A stretch of DNA of 64,000 bases from Hanleya hanleyi (GCA_036873755.1 JAVTVY010045392.1:143169-207168); one strand, 5' to 3'. Positions 18,783 through 28,590 are shown, numbered from the stretch's first letter. The notes: generated by a model from the sequence alone, not told the origin. Program-made: numbers and translations.

Positions 18783-19317
18783 GGGAGAACCCCGTGAGAT
18801 CAAAGGATCGGCTGGTCATATCACTGGGCTGACTGAGTCTAGCCGGATAATCAATGGCATCATCGTCTGGTTTATTGCTAGGTTTGGTAATTTGTTCATT
18901 GGGTTCTACCGCCGCTTCACTCAGGGCACGAGCCCACTCCAATTGAACAGCTGACCGCTCGTCCGGTGTAAACAGCTGGTCCACAATAGGCACCACTTTC
19001 TCGAAGGCTGTCCACAGATCGGGGTCTAGGGTGAAGCCTCGCGTAGGGTCTTGGTAACGACCCAGGCGTGGGAAGAAAGGTCCACGGTATACGTAGATGG
19101 CATTGTCTATGTGGATGAGGTGTCCGTCGAGCTCACCGCTCAACACCCGTTTAAATTTGGTCCAGCCGTCACGGTGTAGTGTAACCGTATTCGATACGGT
19201 CTCAGCGCGCGACCAGCAAACATCTCCACGGTCTTCCACGAGGGTGACTTTATCTTCATAGACGTGTAACCCCACCCGGGGTGTAAGGGGAAGGATGGCT
19301 CGTAGAACTGGTGACAT
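18778..19317 (-). CDS. PC4/Sub1-like protein B, two modules
   Basis: 179 residues from ATG 19317. I prefer this start over an upstream GTG because it mirrors the start of the homologue at 56740 and lies 50 bp from the TATA box. The two modules peak at Trp52 (TLHRDGWTKFKRVL) and Trp102 (GFTLDPDLWTAFEKVV), preceded by GLHVYEDKVTLVEDRGD and AIYVYRGPFF. A ~70-residue tail is acidic then Ser-rich. It is intact. The remnant copy keeps a broken version (56281-56740), so B is the ancestral member. It may bind single-stranded DNA during replication or transcription of the element. Confidence 0.67.
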   Translation of the reverse strand: MSPVLRAILPLTPRVGLHVYEDKVTLVEDRGDVCWSRAETVSNTVTLHRDGWTKFKRVLSGELDGHLIHIDNAIYVYRGPFFPRLGRYQDPTRGFTLDPDLWTAFEKVVPIVDQLFTPDERSAVQLEWARALSEAAVEPNEQITKPSNKPDDDAIDYPARLSQPSDMTSRSFDLTGFSL

Positions 19318-19367
19318 GGTTGACCCAATGGCGATCGTTGAATGACGCACACTGTGTCTGACCCTCG

Positions 19368-19375
19368 TATTTATA
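19368..19375 (-). promoter_or_regulatory. TATA box of PC4-like gene B
   Basis: TATAAATACGAGG on the minus strand, 50 bp upstream of ATG 19317. The homologous box in the remnant copy (56791-56798) is also 50 bp from its ATG. Confidence 0.65.
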
Positions 19376-19389
19376 GTCAGGTCCCACTG

Positions 19390-19716
19390 TCAATGCCACA
19401 GCGCCAGGGTCAATAGGGCACAGACCATGACTAGGCCAACCAGCCGTCGCTGGTTCCGGCGTGAGCGCTCGTGGTCCATAGCCCGAGCATCAAGGATGGC
19501 TGTCATAGTCCAGTAGTGGTGAGTGATGGCACACCTCTCCATCGTGTGCACTCTGTCGAGGACCGCTTCTGTGAACTCGTTCAGGATCTGGCGTCGCCCC
19601 TCGTTGTCGTCGCCATCTGAAAACATGGACCGAACCACTGCTCGGTAACCCGTGAGCGAATTAACCACGGTGGCATGCTGTAAAATGCGAGTCGCATAGG
19701 GCTGGATCTCCGTCAT
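19390..19716 (-). CDS. 108-residue tail-anchored protein, unrecognised
   Basis: ATG 19716, intact. The body is predicted mostly helical (NEFTEAVLDRVHTMERC), followed by a basic stretch (DHERSRRNQRRL) and a C-terminal hydrophobic segment (VGLVMVCALLTLALWH, residues ~92-108). This is the arrangement of a tail-anchored membrane protein facing the cytosol. No family is recognised. Some Polinton-like viruses carry Bcl-2 homologues with a similar anchor, but I see no BH1 or BH2 motif. A TATAAAA box is 46 bp upstream. It sits between two PC4-like genes and has no visible homologue in the remnant copy. Confidence 0.55.
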   Translation of the reverse strand: MTEIQPYATRILQHATVVNSLTGYRAVVRSMFSDGDDNEGRRQILNEFTEAVLDRVHTMERCAITHHYWTMTAILDARAMDHERSRRNQRRLVGLVMVCALLTLALWH

Positions 19717-19762
19717 GGCTCTGTAACCGTAGAAATGAAAGTGTGGGATCCAGAGGGACGTG

Positions 19763-19769
19763 TTTTATA
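19763..19769 (-). promoter_or_regulatory. TATA box of the tail-anchored protein gene
   Basis: TATAAAA on the minus strand, 46 bp upstream of ATG 19716. Confidence 0.55.
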
Positions 19770-19851
19770 GACCATGTCACACATGCGCGCATAGACGTAG
19801 CTCTACGGGTGTAGTCCGTGATACGTACTATTCTGATTGGTTATGTGGCTC

Positions 19852-20538
19852 CTATAGAGATAGTACCTTATCGACAATGGGGACTACTTGTTCCAAAGCC
19901 GTCCATAGATCCGGGTCCAGGGTAAAACCACCGTCGTTCAGACAGAGGAGTCGAGCGAAAAAGGGACCGCAGAAAATGTAGACGTCGTCACACAGGTGAA
20001 TGCTATCACCGTGCAGGTCACCCAACAACACCCGTTTCAAGGTAGTCCATCCTTCCGGTGACAAAGAGACGTGCGCTTTGGGTTCAGACGTACACCAACA
20101 CCTAAGTCCGCTATCGATGAGGTCCACTCGTTTGGGGTACAACAATAGGGTGCAGCCAGGTGTAAGCCTCCGGGTAGCCACAGTCCCTTCTTTCACCTCG
20201 GGGTGTAGTAAGTCATCCACCTCGGGGAGTACATCTTTCAGTGCCATCCATAAGGGTGGACAGAGTGTGATATAGGTACCTCCACTCTGTTCCAACCGGG
20301 GAAAAAGGGAATCCTCTCCAGCAGTGCGTATGTGCACACCGACTTCCACGTGCATGAAATCCCTTTCGGGCTCTTTTCCCTGTAACAATCGTGTCAATAG
20401 AGTCCAGCCTGATAGCGATAACAAAATCTTCACCTTCTGCGGTGCGTCTTGGACCAGCTCCAGGTGATCGTCATTGACGATGAGGTAGACGTCGGACGTC
20501 AGTTGGAATAACGCAAGCTCTGTTCCGCTCGCTGCCAT
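19852..20538 (-). CDS. PC4/Sub1-like protein C, four modules
   Basis: 228 residues, intact, with four copies of the strand-helix motif: Trp45 (LLSLSGWTLLTRLL), Trp97 (YITLCPPLWMALKDVL), Trp164 (HVSLSPEGWTTLKRVL) and Trp212 (GFTLDPDLWTALEQVV). The spacings of about 52, 67 and 48 show an internal duplication of the two-module A/B unit. Modules 3-4 are closest to A and B, while modules 1-2 are diverged. The last helix (VPIVDKVL) ends at the C-terminus without the acidic tail of A and B. A TATA box lies about 37 bp upstream. It is the gene nearest the right terminal repeat, so probably first transcribed. Function is inferred only from the PC4-like pattern. Confidence 0.66.
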   Translation of the reverse strand: MAASGTELALFQLTSDVYLIVNDDHLELVQDAPQKVKILLSLSGWTLLTRLLQGKEPERDFMHVEVGVHIRTAGEDSLFPRLEQSGGTYITLCPPLWMALKDVLPEVDDLLHPEVKEGTVATRRLTPGCTLLLYPKRVDLIDSGLRCWCTSEPKAHVSLSPEGWTTLKRVLLGDLHGDSIHLCDDVYIFCGPFFARLLCLNDGGFTLDPDLWTALEQVVPIVDKVLSL

Positions 20539-20574
20539 GGTGGGGAATGAAAAGCAAACGGTTAGAGAGGTGGC

Positions 20575-20580
20575 TTTATA
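20575..20580 (-). promoter_or_regulatory. TATA box of PC4-like gene C
   Basis: TATAAA (CTATAAAGCC context on the minus strand), about 37 bp upstream of ATG 20538. Confidence 0.55.
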
Positions 20581-21190
20581 GTGTACCTGTTGGGTAGGGT
20601 TTTATACACCGTGTGAGTCATGGGCACTTGTTATACTCGCTTGCGCCATAAGGTCAATAAGGTTAGAAATGCGCTTTTCCTACTACGCCCTGTGACGGCC
20701 CTTCGTGAAGGTCCGTGATTGTTCGGTAGTGTAATGTTATTTTGTATAGGATTTCATTTAACATGAGATTTCACTAGTCAAAGCTTAAGCACAAAATAAG
20801 GATAAATAGGCCAATGAATGCAGCGATGCCCTAAATATTCCCACTTTTATACACCTACATAGAAGTACCCGGATGTAGGCGCGGGCGTAGGCGAAAGCAT
20901 CCTAGTACCCGGATGTAGGCGCAGCCGTGAGCGAAATTCTAGTACCCGTCCATTGGTTCTTTTATCGATCGCTCATTGGCTCTTTTTCTCGACCGCTGAT
21001 TGGTCCAAATGGAACTGCCCATCCTTCCCCGGTTAATTTACAATCTCCTTTTTTGGGTTCAAGCTCTGTATATCGATGCCGCAACATTGTTGCCGAACCT
21101 TGCCGAAAGGGAGACCTTTGACCTTTTGACCTGGATGTGACCTTTGACCTTTTGACCCGACATTCATCCGCGCACTTCCGGTGATGCCGC
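20581..21190 (-). promoter_or_regulatory. Non-coding leader with CCAAT-box triplet
   Basis: No gene is visible on either strand. The words AGTACCCGGATGTAGGCGC (20868 and 20903) form an imperfect direct repeat. Three inverted CCAAT boxes (ATTGG at 20952-20956, 20975-20979 and 20999-21003) sit 23-24 bp apart, a spacing typical of NF-Y arrays. Closer to the arm are TGACCTTTTGACC words (21118-21160). The position upstream of the whole leftward gene block suggests a main promoter or enhancer, which is inference. Confidence 0.45.
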
Positions 21191-21446
21191 GCACTTCCGG
21201 ATAACCCGCGCGCGCGCGCTGCGGCCGGATAACCCGCGCGCGCTGCGGGGCCGGGCCGGGTCCTACCTCTAAGGGGAACATTGGAACTCTTCTGTGTTCG
21301 AAGGTAATTTTAGTGAAACCCGAAAGTGACGTCTGTGCGCAGAACCCACACCACCACCCAACCCCAACCAGGGATCCCTAGTGGTGGGTCACACACACAC
21401 ACCCACGCATCCCCCAACATGCCTGCTTTCTATACTACGACCAGAC

Positions 21447-22540
21447 TGCGCATGCGCAGACCCTTGAACACGGACGAACCCTGAGTCCAATCGGATGCTG
21501 CTTCACAAGAGCTTCAACATAAGACCTCATACGACTCCATCGGACCCATAGTGACCCCTGCCGGCGCCAAAATGTCTATTTCCATACATTTTCTCTACTG
21601 CGCATGCGCAGAATGACGTCAGTTCCACGTCACACCCACCCCGTCGGATACTCCCTCACGACTGCTTCACATGGATACCTCACTCGATCCCATCGGCCCA
21701 ATAGGGGCCCACCCAAACCCCAACACGTCAATTTCTATACTACGGCCAGACTGCGCATGCGCAGACTATTGACAACGAACGACACACTAGCCCAGGCGGA
21801 TGCTCCCTCATGACAGCTTCAAAATAAGATCTCATACGACACCATAGGATCATTAGGGGCTCACCTAAACCCTAAAACGTCTATTTCCACACCCTTTTCC
21901 CAGAATTCCCTGTCTGCGCATGCGCAGAATGTGGACAACGGCCGAGACACTAGTCCAATCGGATGCCCCCTCACCTATGCTTCACATTGATACCTCAATC
22001 AACTCCATCGGCTCATTAGTGGCTCACCTACATCCCAAAACGTCTATTTTCATACACTTTGTCTATTGCGCATGCGCAGAATAACGATATTCCGACCCCA
22101 CATCCACCCAGTGGGATGCCCCCTCACATAGGCTTCACATGGATACCTCACTCGACCCCATCGGTCCATTAGGGACCCACCTAGACCCCAAAACGGCTAT
22201 TTCCATACACTTGGTCTACCGCGCATGCGCAGAATGACGATATTTCAACCCCACACCCAGCCCGTCGGATGCGCCTTCACGAATGCTTCACATTGAGACC
22301 TCATACGACCCCATCGACCCACTAGTGGCTCCCCTAGATCCCAAAACGGCTATTCCATACACTTGGTCTACCGCGCATGCGCAGAATGACCATATTCCAA
22401 CCCCACACCCAGCCCCTCGGGTGCCCCCTCACATAGGCTTCACATTGATACCTCACTGGACTCCATCGGACCACTAGGGGCTCCCCTAGACCTCAAAACG
22501 TCTATTTCCATACCCTTGGTCTACCGCGCATGCGCAGAAT
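21447..22540 (-). repeat. Eight ~152-bp tandem units carrying TGCGCATGCGCA (right arm)
   Basis: Palindrome starts are at 21447, 21599, 21752, 21915, 22067, 22220, 22372 and 22525; spacings are 152, 153, 163, 152, 153, 152 and 153. The single 163-bp spacing is at the same place as in the left arm. Short open frames here (MRRMTSVPRHTHP-type) are repeat by-products. Confidence 0.92.
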
Positions 22541-22935
22541 GACGATATTTCAACCCCACACCCACCCCATCAGATGCCCCTTCGCGAATGCTTCACATTG
22601 ATACCTCATACGACCCCATCGGTACACTAGGGACCCCTCTCGCCCCCTTCGGGGATCTCCGTGTCTCTTCGGGCACCTCCGTGTCTTTTCGGTGATCTCC
22701 GTGACATCTTCGCAACATTGTAGCGAACGTGCAACAATGTTGCAATCTCCTATCATGTTCCCACGGACCTCACCGAAAAGACACGGACCTGACCGAGAGG
22801 TGAACGACATTGTGGGAAAACCCCCAGTACATGCTCCTCTCACCGAAAAGACACGGAGATGAACGACATTGAGTCCCCACAGACAGGTCAGTACATATCC
22901 TATCATGTTCACAGGTCACGCCCCATTCACCCAGA

Positions 22936-22998
22936 CCGGAAGTGACGTCATACAGTTCACAGGTCACGCTCCATTCACCCAGACCGGAAGTGACGTCA
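22936..22998 (-). promoter_or_regulatory. Two CRE-ETS composite sites in the right TIR
   Basis: CCGGAAGTGACGTCA at 22936-22950 and 22984-22998, 48 bp apart, mirrors the pair in the left arm. Confidence 0.6.
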
Positions 22999-23094
22999 TA
23001 CGGGACTGGTGGCGCCCCCTGGCAGAAAAAGGGGACCAAGAGTTACCTCCCTGGAAAAGGGGACTCGAAATGCTTAGACACTACTACTTACACT

Positions 23095-23590
23095 GCAATC
23101 TGCGCGACGTGACAGGCTGAGTACCGGTATATACACTGTTGGACAGCAGTAAATAAAAGGATATCTTCATCGGCCTGGTCAATGTGGTCACATAAGGAGG
23201 TATACTGTAAGGACATCTGAAAAATGAAAACACATAAAAGCACACATAAAAGCCACACACACACATACACGCGTAAATCCAATGGGAACAAAGAAATTCA
23301 AGACGATGTACGGATGTGGGGGTTGCGTATCTTTTGGAAGCGAAGATATAATGTGTACAGTGCAACAGAGCGAGTTGCAGACTTTGCCTGAGATAATTTC
23401 ATAACATGTATCATTCCAAGCATGGACTAGCATTTAACACCATCTAAAAGCTATAAGATAATGCAGGATAATCATTATTCATTAACGCCGACATTACCTT
23501 CATCGATAGTCATTCATGAAATGGCGGTCTCACCATACGATCCACATCGCAATAGCTGCTCCCTAAGCATGCGCAGCTCGATTTTGTCCT
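23095..23590. other. Unassigned flank of the Polinton
   Basis: AT-rich sequence with a CA/CACAC microsatellite at 23258-23275. The frames here are low-complexity and unconvincing. I see no gene or element border apart from the target duplication at its left edge. Confidence 0.4.
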
Positions 23591-23596
23591 AAAATA

Positions 23597-23890
23597 CCGG
23601 AAGGCGACTCGAAGGGCGACGCGACGCGCGACGGGAAGGGCGACGTCGTGGGCGACGTCGCGTTTAAAAAGGGCGACGTTGCGTCGCATTCTATCTCTTA
23701 AGATTATAAAAATGCGACTCGATGCGCGACGGGAAGGGCGACGTCGCGGTCGACGTCGTGGGCGACGTCGCGTTTAAAAACGGCGACGTCCCGTCGCGTT
23801 CTATCTCTTAACATTATAAGAACCCGACGCGACGCGGGACGGGTAGGGCGACGTCGCCTTTCCCGTCGCCTGCGATGCGCGACGCAAAAA
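23597..23890. repeat. GCGACG-rich tandem repeat
   Basis: Two to three ~115-bp units share GGGCGACGTCGCGTTTAAAA and CATTCTATCTCTTAA-type words (about 23645-23700 and 23760-23820), surrounded by GCGACGCGACG words. The very high CpG density contrasts with the AT-rich surroundings. A partly complementary GGCGACGTCGCC / CCCGTCGCC arrangement suggests a MITE-like origin. Confidence 0.6.
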
Positions 23891-24325
23891 TGGCCGAAAT
23901 AGAACATCACAGATATTCGTGTGTTTTTATCCTTCTGCTCGATGCGTGTGGATTTGATAATAAAGCATCGGCAGCCTCGGTCTACCGTTTGATTCAAGAT
24001 TCAGGAATTTATTGTACGAGACACTCAATGCTGAGCAGAGTACAACGAATGACATAACACTACCAACAATTAAATATTAAATTTGAACAATGAAGTATAT
24101 ACAAGAAAGGATAACGGTAAAAAAAGAAGTTTGCTGGTGTGGAGCAGTAATATAAGAAAAATAACGAAAAAACCTTCTCAACTTTCTACATCATTATATT
24201 CCGACTGCAGTTTCGAACGTAATGTTCTTTTCAAGGAATACTGTTTTCAAATGGCAGACTGGTATATATACAAATATATATACATTTAGCTATATCATGG
24301 TAAAGGGCGCTGTAAATGTATAGAC

Positions 24326-24700
24326 TTACAAACAGGATTTTTTGTACACATGTACTACATGTACTCCCATTTGTTGAGAAGTCCCTCTCGCCTCCGTTTG
24401 CAACGTGCCAATATCAGTGCCCTTGTCAGCATGGTGTGTGTATATTTCACATAGTTTCGATTCCCGTGAAGGTGGATATCTATCCTTCACTGCGTGGTTT
24501 ATATAGCGACTATCTGCAGCGGGAAGATCGTCTATATAGCGTTTGCTGAATGAGAAGGAACATGCTTTGAATTGATAAGTTTGTATAGCCGTATTTATGA
24601 GAGAATATATATAGGTCGGCCAAAAGGGATACACAATCAGTACCCATTGGAATACCTATATACCGTTGATATAATGTGTTGCCACATTTCACATAGATAT
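24326..24700 (-). pseudogene. Penelope-like element reverse-transcriptase fragment
   Basis: On the minus strand, two overlapping frames hold RT motifs of the Penelope-like type: IGIPMGTDCVSLLADLY (fingers/palm block) and, after a frameshift, SFSKRYIDDL (catalytic D-D block), then IYP-like sequence. Order and spacing are right for the family, but flanking RT, the GIY-YIG endonuclease and terminal repeats are missing. The fragment is degraded by at least one frameshift. Confidence 0.75.
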
Positions 24701-25285
24701 TATTAATGAGAAATTCAAGCTATTCTTTAAACAAAGAAACAACCCAAAAATAGTATAAACTGTATGTAGAGCCTAAAGAATATATGGTTTCCAACATTAA
24801 TACATTGGCGATCATTTTTTTTTGAACACAGATACTATTAATGAATTGAGACGGTTAATAATGTTCTGGTGGGGAATAGTAGCATAGGGAGTCGGGAATC
24901 CCATGTGGATGCATGTCTGTATGGGTAGGTGACCTTTAGCATCAAGTTTTTCCGTCAGACTTTTTTAGTTTTTCAATATTAACCTAAATTCAACGCCACA
25001 AGTTTTAGAAATAGCGGCGCAATACCACTCCCAAAATGCTTTTACCTTTTGAAGGGCCCTCGTCAACAGGGTTGAAAGAGCTTGGTGCTGCAGCTTCTAG
25101 AACCAGCTATGAATATAGCTTTGTATGATGGTTTATGCATTTTGATAGACCAGTATACTTTTGGTCGTTATGTCTTTTTATGTCGTTATGATTGGTTTGA
25201 AGACAAATACCTCTTTACTTGAGAAAGGTTTTGTGATTGTTAAATACATCTTCCAGAATAAATGCAGTTTGGGAGTAAGCAGACG
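24701..25285. other. Unassigned AT-rich DNA
   Basis: No coding frame, tRNA or clear repeat was recognised. It may include the downstream remains of the Penelope-like fragment. Confidence 0.35.
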
Positions 25286-25289
25286 TGTT

Positions 25290-25870
25290 TGATGCTGGTA
25301 TGCTTGGGGGGGGGGACAAAATGGCTCCCCCTACCAAACTTTCTGGGCTATCTCCGGAACGATACAAATGAGAGCTTACACTCCGTGACTTTATAGTTTA
25401 TCATATTGGGGTCAATTTGAGCCTATTTGCATAACCCCCCGAGCAAAGAATCATCGGCAAATTCAAGATGGCGGTCACGTTGGGTAACAAAATAATGTTT
25501 TCGTCATTTTTTCAAAATTTCTGCTTTTCCGCCAGCAAAAACTATTTTATTTCACATCACAGTAATATTTACTAATTTATCGCGCAGTTTTTGTGGAGAA
25601 ATTACATAAATTAAAAATTCGAAAAATCTGACCGAAAAATCAACCAAAAAACGCAGTTTTGTAAATGACGTCACTGTGACGTCATCAAAGCGGCCATCTA
25701 GGATACTTTTACATTTACTGGTTGAGCTTGGCCCAAGGGCATAGTGTGGTAAGTTTCAGCGCCCTAGCTCAAGGGGTAAGAAAATAATTAGTGGAGGCCG
25801 AAATGGCACCTCCCCAGGCCTGGACAGGTCCCAAAAAGCCCAGGCCAGATAGGGTTAACCAGGAATGCTT
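25290..25870. repeat. Unclassified interspersed repeat candidate
   Basis: A poly-G run (25307-25315) and AAAATGGCTCCCCC open the block. Later words such as CAAGATGGCGGTCACG (25465) and GTGACGTCATCAAAGCGGCCATC (in two halves near 25675-25700) resemble promoter-like words seen elsewhere in the window. There is no coding potential and no defined termini. Confidence 0.35.
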
Positions 25871-25874
25871 CACT

Positions 25875-26340
25875 ATGACGCCCAATTGGACTAATACTGG
25901 TCCACCTAGACCTCAAAATATTCATTCCATTACACTTTTTCTATTGAGCATGCGCAGATAGAGGGTATTTCTACGCCACACACATCCAGCTGGACGCTCC
26001 CCCACCAGTGCTTTACTATGACACCTCACACGACCCAACGTACCATTATGATTCCACTTAGACCACCATGCGTCATGAGAACTTTTCAACGGAAGTCAGC
26101 TCATGGCCTCAAGACCCCTCTCATCGTATTCTACAGCGCGAGATAGAAAAAACAAGATGCTACACTCCATACCGCAAAAAACAAGGAAGATATCATATAA
26201 TACCCTATGAGGACCGCCCTCGCTGCATGTATCTAAAAGCTATATCTCACTTTACGTATGCTGCATATATCCATATATCGGACGTGACGTCACTTCCGCC
26301 ACATGTCTCTCCACATTTTCCTCCACCGCAGAATTGACAA
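25875..26340 (-). repeat. Degenerate fragment of the ~152-bp Polinton-type units
   Basis: CATGCGCAGATAGAGGG at 25952, CATCCAGCTGGACGC at 25985, GACCCAACGTACC and a TGCGTCATGAG word at ~26068 follow the order of the terminal units. The block ends with GACGTGACGTCACTTCCG near 26280-26300, again a CRE-ETS-like composite. Confidence 0.55.
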
Positions 26341-26842
26341 GAGATTTGTCCTTTCTATACTACTTACTATCTATTAGCCGCGTCCACGTGAGGTATTGAT
26401 TTTCTAACTTGTTTGACCGTCTCTAAATTTAAACGCATATTACGTAAGACTAGCCAAAATACAGTATGCTGATGCGTCATATACGATATTAGATAGCGTG
26501 ACTCAATGACTCACTTGAGTGCGTGGAGCATAGTATGAAGTTCAAACACTGTAAACATCATACGATGAAATAATATACTTCATGAAAAGATATTCTGGCA
26601 CGAAAGTCCCATTTATGTTGATGTTAACAACCAACGGTGGCCATATAAACTTGAGTTGAAGTCAGTGCATTGGAAGGAATAGATTAGAATTGATAGATCT
26701 TGAGTCCACTTTTTCAGAGGTCAAATTATGGGAGATCAGAAATATCAATATAGCCACCAGCAGGCTTTACGTTCTTCAACACAACATTTTAGTGTATTGA
26801 AAGAGGACGATATGATACAACGAAAATGGAAGAAAAAATAGC
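26341..26842. other. Unassigned DNA upstream of the LINE fragment
   Basis: AT-rich with no convincing long frame. It may be the 5' part of the LINE that follows, since the endonuclease frame is entered without a clear start. Confidence 0.35.
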
Positions 26843-27839
26843 GTGGAACTTCTCAGCTCGGTAAACATATTATCAATATTCTGTACTCCATCCCTTGTTG
26901 TGTTATTAGGTTTTCATAAGTTAAATACAAGAGGAGACTTTTATGTGTGGTACAAACTTGACAAGGACACATTTAAGCTAGAGACTGTTTTACTAATATG
27001 TTTTGCATACTTCCCACCGGAAGGATCACGTCAATACGAATTACTTCAAGGATCTATTTTTGATCATTTGCAAGCAGACATTATTAAATATAATAACGGT
27101 GGGTTTAAAACTTTGATTCTGGGGGACTTGAATTCAAGAACTGGGGAACGTAATGTATATAGATCAGATTCAGAAATTGAGCGTGTGTCGGTGGACAAAC
27201 GTGTGAATAATTTTGGTAACAATTTATTAGAGTTGTGTAAAGTAACAGGCGTGCGAATAGGAAATGGTAGAATAGGTAAGGATCGAGGATCAGGGAAGTT
27301 TACTTATGCTGGGAGTGAGGGCTAGAACTAAATATGAACGGAAAAAAAAACAGGTTAGAGACCTATCCTGTGAGATTACAAGAATACGTAATCAAGAGGT
27401 AATTTGTAGAATCGAGCGGGAAGGTAAGGAAGGGAGTAGAACATTTTGGAGGTTTGTGAATGAAGGGAATAAGCCGGTGGTAACAGTGGCATTAAAAACA
27501 ACTCAAGGGGTGACAACGACCAAGGCATATATTAAGGAAATGGTGGAAACAAACTGGGAGGAGGTGAGCAGGGAGCATGAACATAGAGCAGCAGATGAAG
27601 TTATATTAGAGAATATAAGACAGGAAGAGAAAAAATGTTTGAACGATGAACATATAGAGATGGAATCCATTCTAGCTGAACCTGAAATAGAGGAATTAGA
27701 GATGATTATCAAACAGCTAAAGCGATCAAAAGCTATGGGAATGGATAACATCCCAAATGAGTTTCTGAAAGAGGGTGGTGAGCGGTTAGTAGAATGTCTC
27801 TATATACTTCTATGTAGAATATTTTATTGGGGAAAATGA
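26843..27839 (+). pseudogene. Non-LTR retrotransposon fragment: endonuclease and start of RT
   Basis: The first frame (26843-27325) is part of an apurinic-endonuclease-like domain; the diagnostic block is LILGDLNSRTG, followed by NNFGNNLLELC. The second frame (27306-27839) is rich in charged helices and ends with the linker just before the RT (MIIKQLKRSKAMGMDNIPNEFLK). The C-terminal end of the endonuclease and the catalytic RT palm are missing, so it has an internal deletion and a 3' truncation. Clade is uncertain. Confidence 0.75.
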
Positions 27840-28590
27840 AGAGAAATGGGTGAAATAATTGGTGAATATATAGAGATGATTAAGAGAAATATAGGTAAGA
27901 CTGGGGACCTGATCAAGGTTAGATGATATGGATACAGATGTAAAGAAGATATAATGGAGAATTACGGATGGCTATGCGTCATTGATATGAGGGAGCATGT
28001 GTAGGTCGGTGTGGGGGGACGCGTTGTACGGCATACTCTGTATAAGGGAAAAATAGTGGGATATTGCATTGAGGAAAATGAGAAATACTGGGTGAAATTT
28101 CTATGGCACTGGATTTATGATTTCGGGAAATAGGCAAAATGACGGGAAATATTGGGGTATTTTATTGGGGAAAATGAAGAGAAATGGGTGAAATAATTGG
28201 TGAATCTTTTTGTTACGTTTAGTTGACGTAACAGAGGGAAGACTGGGGACCTGATCAAGGTTAGATGATATGGATATATATGCAAAGAAGATATAATGGG
28301 GAATTACCGATGGCTATGCGTCATTGGCATGAGGGAGCATGTGTAGGGCGGTGTGGGGGAACGCCTTGCACGGCATACTCTGTATGGGACCGGATCAAAA
28401 TTAGATGATGTGGATACAGATGTAAAGAAGATATAATGGAGAATTACCGATGGCTATGCGTCATTGGTAGGAGGGAGCATGTGTAGGGCGGTGTGCACGT
28501 GGCGGAACGGGTTGCACGGCATACTCTGTATGACCTGTGCTCATTGTAATACGATGGAGTGCCCAATCAAACCAACCCAAACCAAACCAA
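27825..28590 (+). repeat. Internally duplicated LINE 3' region with CCAAA tail
   Basis: The block TAGATGATRTGGATA ... GAAGATATAATGG ... GGCTATGCGTCATTG ... GGAGCATGTGTAGG ... CGGCATACTCTGTATG occurs three times (27922, 28263, 28406). GGGGAAAATGAAGAGAAATG occurs twice (27828, 28168). The region ends with an (AACC/CCAAA)n tail at 28567-28590, as expected for a retroelement 3' end. Confidence 0.7.

Larger units (their letters stand above)
9517..23088 (-). mobile_element. Complete-ended Polinton/Maverick (13,572 bp) lacking DNA polymerase B
   Basis: The left end AGTAGTAGTGTCTAAG (9517) and its reverse complement at 23073-23088 give AG...CT termini. TACACT at 9511-9516 and 23089-23094 is a perfect 6-bp target duplication, as expected for Polinton integrase. 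Inverted arms run to about 11500 and 21195. Protein genes, all on the minus strand, are protease, MCP, pVI-like, penton, an uncharacterised ORF, pX-like, packaging ATPase, membrane protein, integrase and four small genes. Polintons usually also encode a protein-primed polymerase B of about 1000 residues or more; no such frame exists here and there is no space for one. Structural and integrase genes carry lesions, so this copy is not autonomous. Confidence 0.95.
21195..23088 (-). repeat. Right terminal inverted repeat of the Polinton
   Basis: This is the mirror of 9517-11500. It contains the CpG-rich block (21175-21260), eight ~152-bp units, the CCGTGTCTTTTCGG words and two CRE-ETS composites, and ends AGACACTACTACT at 23088 before the TACACT duplication. 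Several CpG-to-TpG or CpA type differences separate the arms. Apart from those differences the arms are colinear. Confidence 0.93.

Noticed and set aside
23188..23433. Cys/Val-rich minus frame near the right Polinton border
   Set aside because: Low-complexity, microsatellite-driven, no homology.
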